The position numbers and the translations under genes were made by a program. Below the pieces are notes generated by a model. It ran no database searches. It worked only from the letters and a program-made list of their open reading frames with translations, and was not told the origin of the DNA. A stretch of DNA of 8,328 nt from an uncultured Christensenella sp. (GTDB taxonomy: Bacteria > Bacillota > Clostridia > Christensenellales > Borkfalkiaceae), in NCBI GenBank assembly GCA_910578655.1, contig CAJTQE010000075.1, forward strand, positions 1 to 8,328, in the 5' to 3' direction. Shown here piece by piece: positions 1-7,200 of the stretch (position 1 is the stretch's first letter; each line of letters starts with the position of its first letter).

Positions 1-2154
1 AAGCCGAAAGTTCAACCAATTGAAAGACCCGTTGCGAAAACCGAAAATAAAACTTTCGTTAACCGCGATACGCGCACTCAACGCGGACCTTCAAAACCTT
101 TGACTGCAAATAATCAGAGACCCAAACCTTTGGGTCAGCAGAAATTCGGTATGCCGATCTCTGCCCCGACTGCTGCATCGCCGCAGATAAATAAAGCCAA
201 AAACTTTGGTCCGGATAAAAAGAAACAGACATACGAAAAAACGTATGTCGAAAAAGAAAAACACGCAGTTTCAAAGCGCGCTTTGCAAAAACAGCAGGGG
301 GCAAGTATTGATGACTTTGATGAAAATAAGAGTGGTTACAGAAAACTGCGTACAAAGAAAGATAAAAAACAGCTCAATTCGCAGACTATTAAAATTGAGC
401 GTGCGGTGGTAACAACGAACGATATTGCAATTAAAACTTTATCAGAAAAGCTTGGCATTTCCGCTGTTGAAATAACTAAAAGGTTGTTTAAAGAAGGCGT
501 TATGAAAACCGTCAACGAATCAATTGATTACGATACGGCGGCGCTTTTGGCGGCAGGACTTGGAATTGAACTTGAATATAAACCGGAAAAGACTGCCGAG
601 GAAGTGCTTATTGAAAAGCAAGCCGATACAGTCGAAGAGATTGAAAGCTTAGTTCCCCGTGCGCCCATTGTAACCGTTATGGGACACGTTGATCACGGCA
701 AGACTTCGCTTTTGGACTATATAAGAAATAGCAATGCTGTTGCCGGTGAAGCAGGCGGTATTACTCAGCATATAGGCGCTTATACGGTAGACGTTAACGG
801 TAAGGGCATAACTTTTATCGATACGCCCGGTCACGAAGCGTTTACAGCAATGCGTGCGCGCGGAGCGCAGGTTACTGACTTTGTGATTCTCGTAGTCGCT
901 GCCGACGATGGTGTAATGCCACAGACGGTTGAAGCGATAAATCATGCAAAAGCCGCTGGCGTCGGTATTATTGTTGCGGTAAACAAAATTGATAAGCCGA
1001 CCGCTAATTTTGATAAAGTTAAACAGGATTTGACTAATTACGGACTTGTCCCCGAAGAATGGGGTGGAGATACGTTAATCTGCCCGATTTCTTGTAAAAC
1101 CGGCGAGGGTATTGATTCGCTTTTAGAAAGCTTGCTTTTACTTGCGGAAATGAAAGAACTGCTTGCAAACCCCACACGCGAAGCAAGAGGTGTAATTATC
1201 GAAGCGCGTCTTGACAAAGGCAAGGGCCCTGTTGCAACCGTTCTTGTACAAAACGGAACTCTTCATACTGGCGACAATATAATTTCCGGTACTGTAATGG
1301 GCAGAGTACGTGCGATGATTGACGACTGCGGAAGAACCGTTAAAGAAGCGGGACCTTCGATGGCTGTCAATGTACTTGGTCTTGAAGATGTTCCCAATTC
1401 GGGTGATTCAATTTTTGCCGTATCTCAAGTACTTATGAAAGAGGTTATGGGCGAAAGAATGAGAAAGAGAAGCGACGCAATGGTTAAGTCGGCTGCAAAA
1501 GTTTCTCTCGAAGAAATGTTCGGAATGATAGCCGAAGGTAATCTTAAAACGTTGAACCTAATAATTAAGGGTGACGTTCAAGGTTCTGTTGAAGCTGTAA
1601 AACAGTCTGTGGTTAAACTTTCAAATGAGGAAGTGCAAGTTAAAGTTATTCATAGCGGTGCAGGCGCAATAACAGAAACAGACGTTATGTTGGCAGATTC
1701 TTCAAATGCGATAATTCTGGGCTTTAACGTGCGCCCTGATACAAAGGCAAAGACTCTCGCGGAAAGGAGCAAAGTCGATGTTAGGACTTATCGTATAATT
1801 TATGATTTGCTTGAAGATATGGAAGCCGCGCTTAAGGGTATGCTTTCGCCTAAGTATCACGAAGTTTATTTGGGTAAATGCGAAGTTCGCCAAACATTCA
1901 AAATCACGGGTGTTGGCAATATCGCAGGTTGCTACGTGCTTGACGGCAAAATTGTAAGGGGCGGTAAGCTACGTATATACAGGGACAATGTACTCGTCGT
2001 AGAGGGCAACGTTCAACAGCTTAAGCGCTTTAAAGATGACGTAAAAGAAGTCGCATTCGGGTTTGAATGCGGATGTGCAATCGAAGGTTTTAAAGATATT
2101 AAGATAGGCGATATTATCGAGTGTTATATAATCGAACAGGTTAAGGCAGGTTAA
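1..2154 (+). CDS. infB: Translation initiation factor IF-2 (5' end outside window)
   Basis: IF-2 is the GTPase that brings fMet-tRNA to the 30S subunit and promotes 50S joining. The frame is open from base 1, so the true start lies upstream; the TTG at 100 is only an internal Leu codon. The visible 717 residues begin with a Pro/Lys/Gln-rich linker (about residues 1-130), then the IF2_N domain (about 135-190). The GTPase domain follows: G1 GHVDHGKT (682-705), switch I GGIT (754-765), G3 DTPGH (820-834), G4 NKID (982-993) and G5 SCKTGEG. Domain II and IF-2 domain 3 (LNLIIKGDVQGSVEA) lead to the C2 domain. C2 keeps the cysteines and glutamate associated with fMet binding: Cys at codon 1930-1932 (IAGCYV) and Glu-Cys at 2065-2070 (FECGC). 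All functional motifs are intact. The stop codon overlaps the rbfA ribosome binding site, which suggests tight coupling. Confidence 0.98.
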   Translation, partial: KPKVQPIERPVAKTENKTFVNRDTRTQRGPSKPLTANNQRPKPLGQQKFGMPISAPTAASPQINKAKNFGPDKKKQTYEKTYVEKEKHAVSKRALQKQQGASIDDFDENKSGYRKLRTKKDKKQLNSQTIKIERAVVTTNDIAIKTLSEKLGISAVEITKRLFKEGVMKTVNESIDYDTAALLAAGLGIELEYKPEKTAEEVLIEKQADTVEEIESLVPRAPIVTVMGHVDHGKTSLLDYIRNSNAVAGEAGGITQHIGAYTVDVNGKGITFIDTPGHEAFTAMRARGAQVTDFVILVVAADDGVMPQTVEAINHAKAAGVGIIVAVNKIDKPTANFDKVKQDLTNYGLVPEEWGGDTLICPISCKTGEGIDSLLESLLLLAEMKELLANPTREARGVIIEARLDKGKGPVATVLVQNGTLHTGDNIISGTVMGRVRAMIDDCGRTVKEAGPSMAVNVLGLEDVPNSGDSIFAVSQVLMKEVMGERMRKRSDAMVKSAAKVSLEEMFGMIAEGNLKTLNLIIKGDVQGSVEAVKQSVVKLSNEEVQVKVIHSGAGAITETDVMLADSSNAIILGFNVRPDTKAKTLAERSKVDVRTYRIIYDLLEDMEAALKGMLSPKYHEVYLGKCEVRQTFKITGVGNIAGCYVLDGKIVRGGKLRIYRDNVLVVEGNVQQLKRFKDDVKEVAFGFECGCAIEGFKDIKIGDIIECYIIEQVKAG

Positions 2155-2163
2155 GGAGCTTTA

Positions 2164-2529
2164 ATGAAAAATAACAGAGGGAAGCGTTTGTCAGGAGAAT
2201 TTCAAAAAGAAATTTCTACTGTTATATCGCAAAAACTTAGAAACAAATATCCTGCATTAAGTGCAATAATCAGCGTTACTGAATGTGATGTTGCCCCCGA
2301 TTTAAAAAGCGCGAAAATTTATGTCAGCATTTTTGACGTTAATGAAGAAAAGAAACAGAATAGTTTTGAAATTATTAAACAAAACGCAGGCTTTATCAGA
2401 CACGAACTTTCGCATGTAATGCACTTGCGTACCGTTCCCGAGTTGAGATTTATTTTTGACGAGAGTATGGAGCACGGAGCCAAAATAGATAGAATACTTG
2501 AAACGATAGATGCAAACAAAGATGAATAG
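2164..2529 (+). CDS. rbfA: 30S ribosome-binding factor RbfA
   Basis: RbfA is a cytoplasmic late 16S rRNA maturation factor that binds the 30S subunit near the 5'-terminal helix. The 121-residue length is normal for the family. The single KH-like domain is recognisable from an N-terminal helix (RLSGEFQKEISTVIS), the strand pair VTECDVAPDLKSAKIYVSI, and the C-terminal signature LRTVPELRFIFDESMEHGAKID. The ATG at 2164 is well supported by AAGGAG at 2153-2158 with 5 nt spacing; the first two bases of that site are the last two of the infB stop codon. The gene directly follows infB, as in most bacteria. Its 3' end (ATGAATAG) overlaps the probable start of the next gene, so RbfA and the DHH enzyme are likely translated from one message. 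Confidence 0.97.
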   Translation: MKNNRGKRLSGEFQKEISTVISQKLRNKYPALSAIISVTECDVAPDLKSAKIYVSIFDVNEEKKQNSFEIIKQNAGFIRHELSHVMHLRTVPELRFIFDESMEHGAKIDRILETIDANKDE

Positions 2530-3484
2530 CAATATAACTGAAATTTGCGAACAACTTAAATTGGCGCAAACTATAGCTGTATTTTGTCACGCCCGTCCAG
2601 ACGGAGATGCGCTTGGTTCGGGTTTGGCACTGACAAAAGTTTTAAACAAAGCAGGTAAATTTGCAGTTTTGTGTTGTGAGGACGCAGCGCCTGAAAAATA
2701 TCTGTTTTTAAAAAGTATGTCAGATATTAAGCACGGCGTTCCCAAAGATATTGATTTCGACACTTATATCAGTGTGGACAGTTCTGATGTTAACAGACTC
2801 GGCTTGCTTTCAGGTGCGTTTACGGCTTTTAAGGGCAGAAAAATCAATATTGACCATCATATTTCAAACAAGAGATTTGCAGATTATAATTTTGTTATAG
2901 AATGTCCTGCAACTTGTCAAATAGTTACCGGCATTATTACTGCTGCTGAATTTGAAATGGATAGTGAAGTTGCAAATCTTTTAATGTTGGGTCTTCTTAC
3001 CGACAGCGGTAATTTTACTCATAAAGACGTTACGGGCGCAACTTTTAAAACGGCGGCATTACTTTGCGAGCATGGTGCTAGCTGCTCAGAACTTAGCTAT
3101 CAGGCGTTTACGCGCAAAAGCAAGTTCAAGGCAACGCTTTTTGCAAAAGTAGCAAACGAAATGCGGTTTGCGCTGGACGACAAACTTGCATTTCTTGTAA
3201 TTAAATTTGACTATTTCGGAAATTTGCCCTTAGACGGCAGCATTACTGAAGGTTTTGTAGATTTTCCGCTTACAATAGACGGGGTGGAAGTTTCCGTTTC
3301 TTTACTTGAAGTAAAAAAAAGACAATATAAAATTTCATTCAGAAGTAAGGGAAAGGTTAACGTAAATGCCGTTGCGGAAACTTACGGCGGCGGCGGACAC
3401 TTATTGGCAAGCGGTTGTATGTTAAACGGTGAACTTGAAGAAGTAATCGAAAAAATCACATATAACGTTTATCAGAATTTATGA
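2522..3484 (+). CDS. nrnA: DHH/DHHA1 phosphoesterase, NrnA-type oligoribonuclease / pAp phosphatase
   Basis: NrnA-type enzymes degrade 2-5-nt RNAs and dephosphorylate 3'-phosphoadenosine 5'-phosphate in the cytoplasm. From the ATG at 2522 the protein has 320 residues, the usual size. DHH-domain metal ligands are all present: HARPDGDALGS (residues 23-33), VDSSD (85-89), the DHH triad in INIDHHISN (111-113) and TDSGNF (160-165). The DHHA1 substrate-binding domain ends with GGGGHLLASGC (289-299). The start is uncertain: ATG at 2522 gives an 8-nt overlap with the rbfA stop, while an in-frame ATG at 2510 would add four residues. Neither has a good Shine-Dalgarno sequence, so coupling to rbfA translation is likely. 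The rbfA-nrnA-truB order is a known Bacillota arrangement. Family assignment is strong. Exact substrate preference (nanoRNA, pAp or cyclic-dinucleotide products such as pApA) cannot be read from sequence. Confidence 0.93.
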   Translation: MNSNITEICEQLKLAQTIAVFCHARPDGDALGSGLALTKVLNKAGKFAVLCCEDAAPEKYLFLKSMSDIKHGVPKDIDFDTYISVDSSDVNRLGLLSGAFTAFKGRKINIDHHISNKRFADYNFVIECPATCQIVTGIITAAEFEMDSEVANLLMLGLLTDSGNFTHKDVTGATFKTAALLCEHGASCSELSYQAFTRKSKFKATLFAKVANEMRFALDDKLAFLVIKFDYFGNLPLDGSITEGFVDFPLTIDGVEVSVSLLEVKKRQYKISFRSKGKVNVNAVAETYGGGGHLLASGCMLNGELEEVIEKITYNVYQNL

Positions 3485-4329
3485 CAGGTTTTATTGTTGT
3501 TAATAAGGCGGAGGGAGTAAGTTCCGCGCGTGAAGTCAATATAATTAAAAAGCTGACGAATACGCCTTGCGGACATATGGGGACGCTAGACCCGATGGCA
3601 AGCGGAGTCTTGCCCGTGGCGGTCGGTAATGCTACGCGCCTGTTCGATTATTTTCTTAGTAAAAGAAAATGCTATGTTGCAACTTTTAAATTCGGATGCA
3701 GCAGTGATACGCTTGATACAACCGGACTTATAATAGATACAGGCGGACGAGTACCTTCTGAAAAAGAGATAGAAACTATAATTCCAAGCTTAACAGGTGA
3801 AGTATTGCAATTGCCGCCCAAATACAGCGCAAAGAATGTCAACGGAAAACGAGGTTATCAGCTTGCGCGTGCGGGTATAGAATTTGAACTTCCCCCTAAA
3901 AAAGTTAACATATATTCAATTAAATTAATTAGAAAAGTCGGTGTCGATTCCTATTCGTTTGAAATAGAGTGCGGCGGAGGCACATATATTCGTTCAATTG
4001 CTCGGGATATGGGTGCAAAGTTAGCTACTACGGCCGTTATGAGTTCGCTTATTCGCACTCAAAGCGGAACATTCGGAATAAATTTGTCGGTTGAAACGAA
4101 ATTTCTTACGAAAGAAAATATAGTCAATCATTTAATAAAAACCGATTCGGTTTTACCGTTTGAAAGTTTTCACCCGAATGACGCAGAGGCGAAAAAATTA
4201 TTTAACGGCTTGACCGTCCAATGCGGTTTATCTGATGGAACTTATAAAATTTATTGTACGGACGGCTCTTTTTACGGGCTTGCCGAATCAAAAGATAATA
4301 TTTTAAAGGTAAGGACAAAACTATGTTAG
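3481..4329 (+). CDS. truB: tRNA pseudouridine-55 synthase TruB
   Basis: TruB converts U55 in the T-loop of tRNAs to pseudouridine and also acts as a tRNA-folding chaperone. The 282-residue protein carries the family motifs in order: N-terminal GFIVVNKAEGVSS, the catalytic loop GHMGTLDPMASGVLP with catalytic Asp37, PPKYSAKNVNGKRGYQLAR (the YSA motif region, about 112-130), and GGGTYIRSIARDMG (about 165-178). The C-terminal part is short and divergent, as often seen in the PUA-like tail of Bacillota TruB. The ATG sits in an ATGA overlap with the nrnA stop and has no clear Shine-Dalgarno sequence, so translation probably depends on ribosomes finishing nrnA. The 3' end overlaps the ribF start by 7 nt. 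Confidence is high. Confidence 0.97.
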   Translation: MTGFIVVNKAEGVSSAREVNIIKKLTNTPCGHMGTLDPMASGVLPVAVGNATRLFDYFLSKRKCYVATFKFGCSSDTLDTTGLIIDTGGRVPSEKEIETIIPSLTGEVLQLPPKYSAKNVNGKRGYQLARAGIEFELPPKKVNIYSIKLIRKVGVDSYSFEIECGGGTYIRSIARDMGAKLATTAVMSSLIRTQSGTFGINLSVETKFLTKENIVNHLIKTDSVLPFESFHPNDAEAKKLFNGLTVQCGLSDGTYKIYCTDGSFYGLAESKDNILKVRTKLC

Positions 4330-5219
4330 AAATAATCAAGTACAATGAAGATGAGTATGCATTTCCAAGCCTATTAGTGCTTGGCTGTTTTGATGCGATA
4401 CATATCGGTCACGCTGAATTATTAAAAAGCGCTAAGCTTCAAGCCAAAATAAACGGACTTGATTTGGGAATTATGATGTTTGTCGGCGGTAAAGGCGGCA
4501 GACAGGTTTGCAATTTTGAAGAAAGGCAAAAACTTTTGGATAAATATGGCGTTAAATTTATTCTTGCAATAGATTATACTGATGACTTTAAAGCAACTTC
4601 CGCCGAAAAGTTTTTGGAAAATATTGAAAATAAGATTAACGTAAAAGCTTATATGAGCGGAAGGGATTTCCGCTTTGGCTACGGAGCAAAAGCAAAATCG
4701 TCTTCCTTAAAATCTTATGCCGACGATGAGGAGAACGGCGTGTGGTACATGTCCGTGAAAGACGTTACATACGTTGGTGAAAAAGTAAGTACGACTTTAA
4801 TAAAAAACTGTATCGAAAATGGCAACCTCGTCAAAGCAGGTGCGCTTTTGGGTAGACCTTATTCGGTTATGGGTTTTGTTATTGAGGGCGCTAATCGTGG
4901 TAAAGGACTTGGCTATCCAACGATTAATATGAAATATCCGGTTGAGAAAGTCGAAGTTAAGAAGGGTGTTTATAAAGTTCAATGCATTGTCGGTGAAGAA
5001 GTATTTATTGGCATAGCTAATTACGGCGGACGCCCTACTTTCAACGAAAATAATGCATTGCTTGAAGTTTATCTTGACGGTTTTGTCGGAATGCTTTACG
5101 GCAGGGGCGTTACTGTTGAATTTATTGAGTTTTTGCGTGATACGCAAAAGTTTGAATCGGTTGACGAGCTTAAAAAGCAGCTTGCAATCGATTTGCAGCG
5201 TGCCAAATTAAAAGTGTAA
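4323..5219 (+). CDS. ribF: Bifunctional riboflavin kinase / FAD synthetase RibF (variant adenylyltransferase site)
   Basis: RibF phosphorylates riboflavin to FMN (C-terminal domain) and adenylates FMN to FAD (N-terminal nucleotidyltransferase domain). The 298-residue length is typical. The N-terminal domain shows GCFDAIHIGH (21-30), the equivalent of GNFDGVHLGH, then SGRDFRFGYGAKA (112-124) and KVSTTLI (154-160), the ISSTxIR equivalent. The region where canonical proteins have TF(D/E)PHP instead reads MMFVGGKGGRQ (51-61), so FAD-synthetase activity may be altered. The kinase domain looks intact: GKGLGYPTINM with the PTxN motif (199-202), IANYGGRPTF (231-240) and catalytic-base candidate Glu248 in LLEVYL. 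The ATG is preceded by AAGGA at 4311-4315 and overlaps the truB stop. The truB-ribF pairing is classical. No FMN riboswitch is present, as expected for an internal operon gene. Confidence 0.94.
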   Translation: MLEIIKYNEDEYAFPSLLVLGCFDAIHIGHAELLKSAKLQAKINGLDLGIMMFVGGKGGRQVCNFEERQKLLDKYGVKFILAIDYTDDFKATSAEKFLENIENKINVKAYMSGRDFRFGYGAKAKSSSLKSYADDEENGVWYMSVKDVTYVGEKVSTTLIKNCIENGNLVKAGALLGRPYSVMGFVIEGANRGKGLGYPTINMKYPVEKVEVKKGVYKVQCIVGEEVFIGIANYGGRPTFNENNALLEVYLDGFVGMLYGRGVTVEFIEFLRDTQKFESVDELKKQLAIDLQRAKLKV

Positions 5220-5224
5220 AGTTT

Positions 5225-5229
5225 GGGAG
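5225..5229 (+). promoter_or_regulatory. Ribosome binding site supporting a GTG start
   Basis: GGGAG lies 7 nt upstream of the GTG at 5237, in the 17-nt gap after ribF. It fixes the start of the TIM-barrel gene: no ATG exists nearby in frame, and the protein from this GTG begins with IKFGPTGNS, the expected N-terminal strand of this family. Confidence 0.75.
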
Positions 5230-5236
5230 TAAATTA

Positions 5237-6088
5237 GTGATAAAGTTCGGACCGACCGGTAACAGTAAATCGTTTTACGATGCCGGTTATAAAAATACAG
5301 TGCAAGCGGCAAAATTTTGTAAAGATATGGGGCTCGATTGCTTTGAATATCCTTTTGGTCGTGGAATTTTAATGTCGGAGGATAAGGCTCAGGAAATAGG
5401 CCAAGCCTTTGCCGACGAGAACGTTGAACTAAGTGTACACGCTCCATACTTTATCAATTTTGCAAATCCCGACGACGAAGCTGTGCAAAAATCATATAAT
5501 TACGTGTTAAACAGTGCAAAATTTGTAAAGCTTTTCGGGGGTAAAAGGGTGGTGTTTCACCCTGCTGCGCAAGGCAAGGTAAGCCGCGAAGAAGCAGTTA
5601 AAAAAACCGAAGACAGATTAAAAATTCTTGCTGAATATATTTATTTGAACAATTACGAGGATTTGTTTTTTTGTCCTGAAACAATGGGGAAAATTGCCCA
5701 AATCGGCACTCTTGAAGAAGTTGTAGGGTTTTGTAAAATTGATAAAGTTTTTATTCCTGCGATAGATTTCGGGCATCTGAATGCACGTGAGGGTGGAAGT
5801 CTAAAAACTGTCGACGATTATCTTATTCGACTTGAATATATGATTTCGCAGTTGGGTTACGAAAGAGTAAAGCATTTTCATATGCATTTTTCAAAGATAA
5901 TGTACGGCGGTAAAGGAGAAATAAAGCATTTGACTTTTGAGGATAGTGTTTACGGACCCGAATTTGAACCGCTTGCCGTTGCTTTAAAGAAATTAAAATT
6001 AGAACCTTTCATAATTTGCGAGTCGGCAGGAACGCAAGCTGAGGACGCGCAGGAAATGAAACGAATATACGGAACCGTTGACATTTAA
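5237..6088 (+). CDS. Endonuclease IV-like (AP endonuclease family 2) TIM-barrel metalloprotein
   Basis: This 283-residue protein belongs to the xylose-isomerase-like/AP_endonuc_2 TIM-barrel superfamily and resembles deoxyribonuclease IV (Nfo), which cleaves DNA at abasic sites with three zinc ions. Most Nfo metal ligands can be placed: His68 (VHAPYFIN, like HDSYLIN in E. coli), His108 (FHPAAQG), Glu148 (CPETMGK), Asp177 and His180 (IDFGHLNAR, same DxxH spacing), His217 (HMHFSK), His231 and Glu262 (CESAGT). The Asp two residues before His231 in E. coli Nfo is Ile229 here, with Glu228 beside it. The loop after the second strand that carries the DNA-intercalating Arg in Nfo is much shorter here. 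Similar Nfo-like proteins annotated only as TIM-barrel or deoxyribonuclease IV occur in Clostridia. DNA repair is plausible but not certain; a sugar-phosphate or other substrate is possible. It sits 17 nt after ribF, in what looks like the same operon, and its stop codon is embedded in the next promoter. Confidence 0.85.
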   Translation: MIKFGPTGNSKSFYDAGYKNTVQAAKFCKDMGLDCFEYPFGRGILMSEDKAQEIGQAFADENVELSVHAPYFINFANPDDEAVQKSYNYVLNSAKFVKLFGGKRVVFHPAAQGKVSREEAVKKTEDRLKILAEYIYLNNYEDLFFCPETMGKIAQIGTLEEVVGFCKIDKVFIPAIDFGHLNAREGGSLKTVDDYLIRLEYMISQLGYERVKHFHMHFSKIMYGGKGEIKHLTFEDSVYGPEFEPLAVALKKLKLEPFIICESAGTQAEDAQEMKRIYGTVDI

Positions 6089-6106
6089 ACCTTAATTTGG
6101 TAAAAT
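6078..6106 (+). promoter_or_regulatory. Near-consensus sigma-70/sigma-A promoter with extended -10
   Basis: A perfect -35 TTGACA (6078-6083), a 17-nt spacer and -10 TAAAAT (6101-6106, 5 of 6 consensus) are preceded by TGG (6098-6100), which forms an extended -10 TGnTAnAAT. The -35 overlaps the last codons and directly abuts the stop codon of the TIM-barrel gene. Predicted transcription starts near 6111-6115, only about 10-14 nt before the M24 peptidase ATG. It would drive peptidase-efp-dtd independently of the infB block. This is a sequence-based prediction only. Confidence 0.72.
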
Positions 6107-6124
6107 AGTAGTTGAGGAAAAGCT

Positions 6125-7174
6125 ATGGCTAATACTAACGCTTCAAAAATTTTTAATCTTGTCGGTGCGGAAGCAGTCTTAACGGAAGCCGAAGATTTAC
6201 GTCAATACCTTACGGGCTTTGCATCGTCTTTCGGTTATGTATTAACAGACAGAAACGGCTCAACGTTTTATACTGACCCGAGATACCTTGAAGCTGCGGA
6301 GAATGCGCTTAAAGGTTCGGAAATAGCAGTTAAAAAATTTGTAACGCCATTGGAAGAGTTACTACATGAATATAAAGAGATAGCTGTTCCCATTGAAAGA
6401 ATAAGCTATACAAGTTATAAAAGGCTGAGTGATTTAGGACTTAAAATTGCCGACAGCTCGCAGGCGTTTACGCATGCTATGGCAGTGAAAGCAGATTACG
6501 AAATCAGCAGTATCAAAAAAGCGTGTAAAATTGCCGACGAAGCTTTTGTTCAGCTTTTAAGCCAAATTAAAGAGGGGATGACTGAAAATGAAGTTGCCGC
6601 CTTTTTGGAGTTTCTTATGCGTAAAGGCGGAGCTAGCGGCGCAAGTTTTGATACAATTGTCTGTTTTGGTGAAAATTCAAGTGTACCGCACCACGAACCG
6701 AATGCAAGGAAATTGCGTTTTGGCGACGTAGTGTTGATAGATTTCGGTTGTAAAGTCGATGGATATTGTTCTGACTGCACGCGAACATTTTTGTTTGGCG
6801 ACGATAAAAAACACAGTGAATTTAAAAAGTCTTATGCAAGTGTTTTAGAGGCGCATATGCTCGTTAAAGAACAGCTGAAATGCGGTATGACCGGCGGTGA
6901 AGCGGACGCCATTGCAAGAAATTGCTTAAAAAATTACGGCCTCGACGGATTGTTTACTCATTCTCTGGGACACGGTATAGGTTTAAATATTCACGAATTT
7001 CCCCGAATTTCACCTAAAAGCGATGATAAACTTGTAAACGGAATGGTGTTTTCCGACGAACCCGGCGTTTATCTTGTGGGTGATTACGGTATAAGAATCG
7101 AAGACACTGTAATGCTTGAAAACGATAAGGTCGTAAGCCTTACGGATTCGGATAAAAAACTGATAATTTTATAA
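6125..7174 (+). CDS. M24 family metallopeptidase, Xaa-Pro aminopeptidase/dipeptidase type
   Basis: M24 pita-bread enzymes remove N-terminal residues next to proline (Xaa-Pro aminopeptidase) or split Xaa-Pro dipeptides, using two metal ions in the cytoplasm. The 349-residue protein has a creatinase-like N-terminal domain (about 1-120) and the catalytic domain after it. All five metal ligands are visible: Asp206 (LIDFGC), Asp217 (SDCTRT), His283 (SLGHGIGLNIHE), Glu312 (SDEPGVY) and Glu326 (GIRIEDT). A substrate-binding His is likely His189 in the PHHEP motif. The ATG at 6125 has GAGG at 6114-6117 with 7 nt spacing. The size and the adjacent efp match the B. subtilis yqhT-efp pair. Aminopeptidase (PepP-like) and prolidase (PepQ-like) activities cannot be separated confidently, so no symbol is given. 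No signal peptide is seen. Confidence 0.94.
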   Translation: MANTNASKIFNLVGAEAVLTEAEDLRQYLTGFASSFGYVLTDRNGSTFYTDPRYLEAAENALKGSEIAVKKFVTPLEELLHEYKEIAVPIERISYTSYKRLSDLGLKIADSSQAFTHAMAVKADYEISSIKKACKIADEAFVQLLSQIKEGMTENEVAAFLEFLMRKGGASGASFDTIVCFGENSSVPHHEPNARKLRFGDVVLIDFGCKVDGYCSDCTRTFLFGDDKKHSEFKKSYASVLEAHMLVKEQLKCGMTGGEADAIARNCLKNYGLDGLFTHSLGHGIGLNIHEFPRISPKSDDKLVNGMVFSDEPGVYLVGDYGIRIEDTVMLENDKVVSLTDSDKKLIIL

Positions 7175-7200
7175 TTGTTTTAAACAAGGAGATATATATT

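Noticed and set aside
100..102. TTG as a possible start of infB
   Set aside because: The same frame is open back to base 1 and encodes IF-2-like linker sequence. There is no Shine-Dalgarno site before 100, so the gene starts outside the window.
491..504. Internal infB start (GAAGG before in-frame ATG at 502) giving a short IF-2 isoform
   Set aside because: Spacing is short (about 5 nt) and the start would cut through the IF2_N domain, unlike known internal infB starts that precede a domain boundary.
649..945. 98-codon open frame on the minus strand
   Set aside because: It lies antisense to the conserved GTPase motifs of IF-2, has no recognisable domain and is explained by codon constraints on the plus strand.
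3313..3320. Run of eight A in nrnA that could form an A-AAA-AAA frameshift site
   Set aside because: The -1 frame stops after three codons and would remove the GGGGH motif. No stimulatory Shine-Dalgarno or stable stem-loop was seen nearby, so programmed shifting is unlikely.
4797..5147. 116-codon open frame on the minus strand
   Set aside because: It is antisense to the intact riboflavin kinase domain of ribF, with no ribosome binding site, promoter or protein family signal.
5193..5222. TTGCAG ... TAAAGT as a promoter for the TIM-barrel gene
   Set aside because: The -35 matches only three of six consensus bases, the -10 is imperfect and spacing is 18 nt. Co-transcription with ribF across a 17-nt gap is simpler.
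7147..7175. Possible promoter before efp with a perfect TATAAT at 7170-7175
   Set aside because: The matching -35 at 17 nt spacing (TTCGGA) shares only three bases with consensus, and the TATAAT falls in an AT-rich stop region, so it may be chance.
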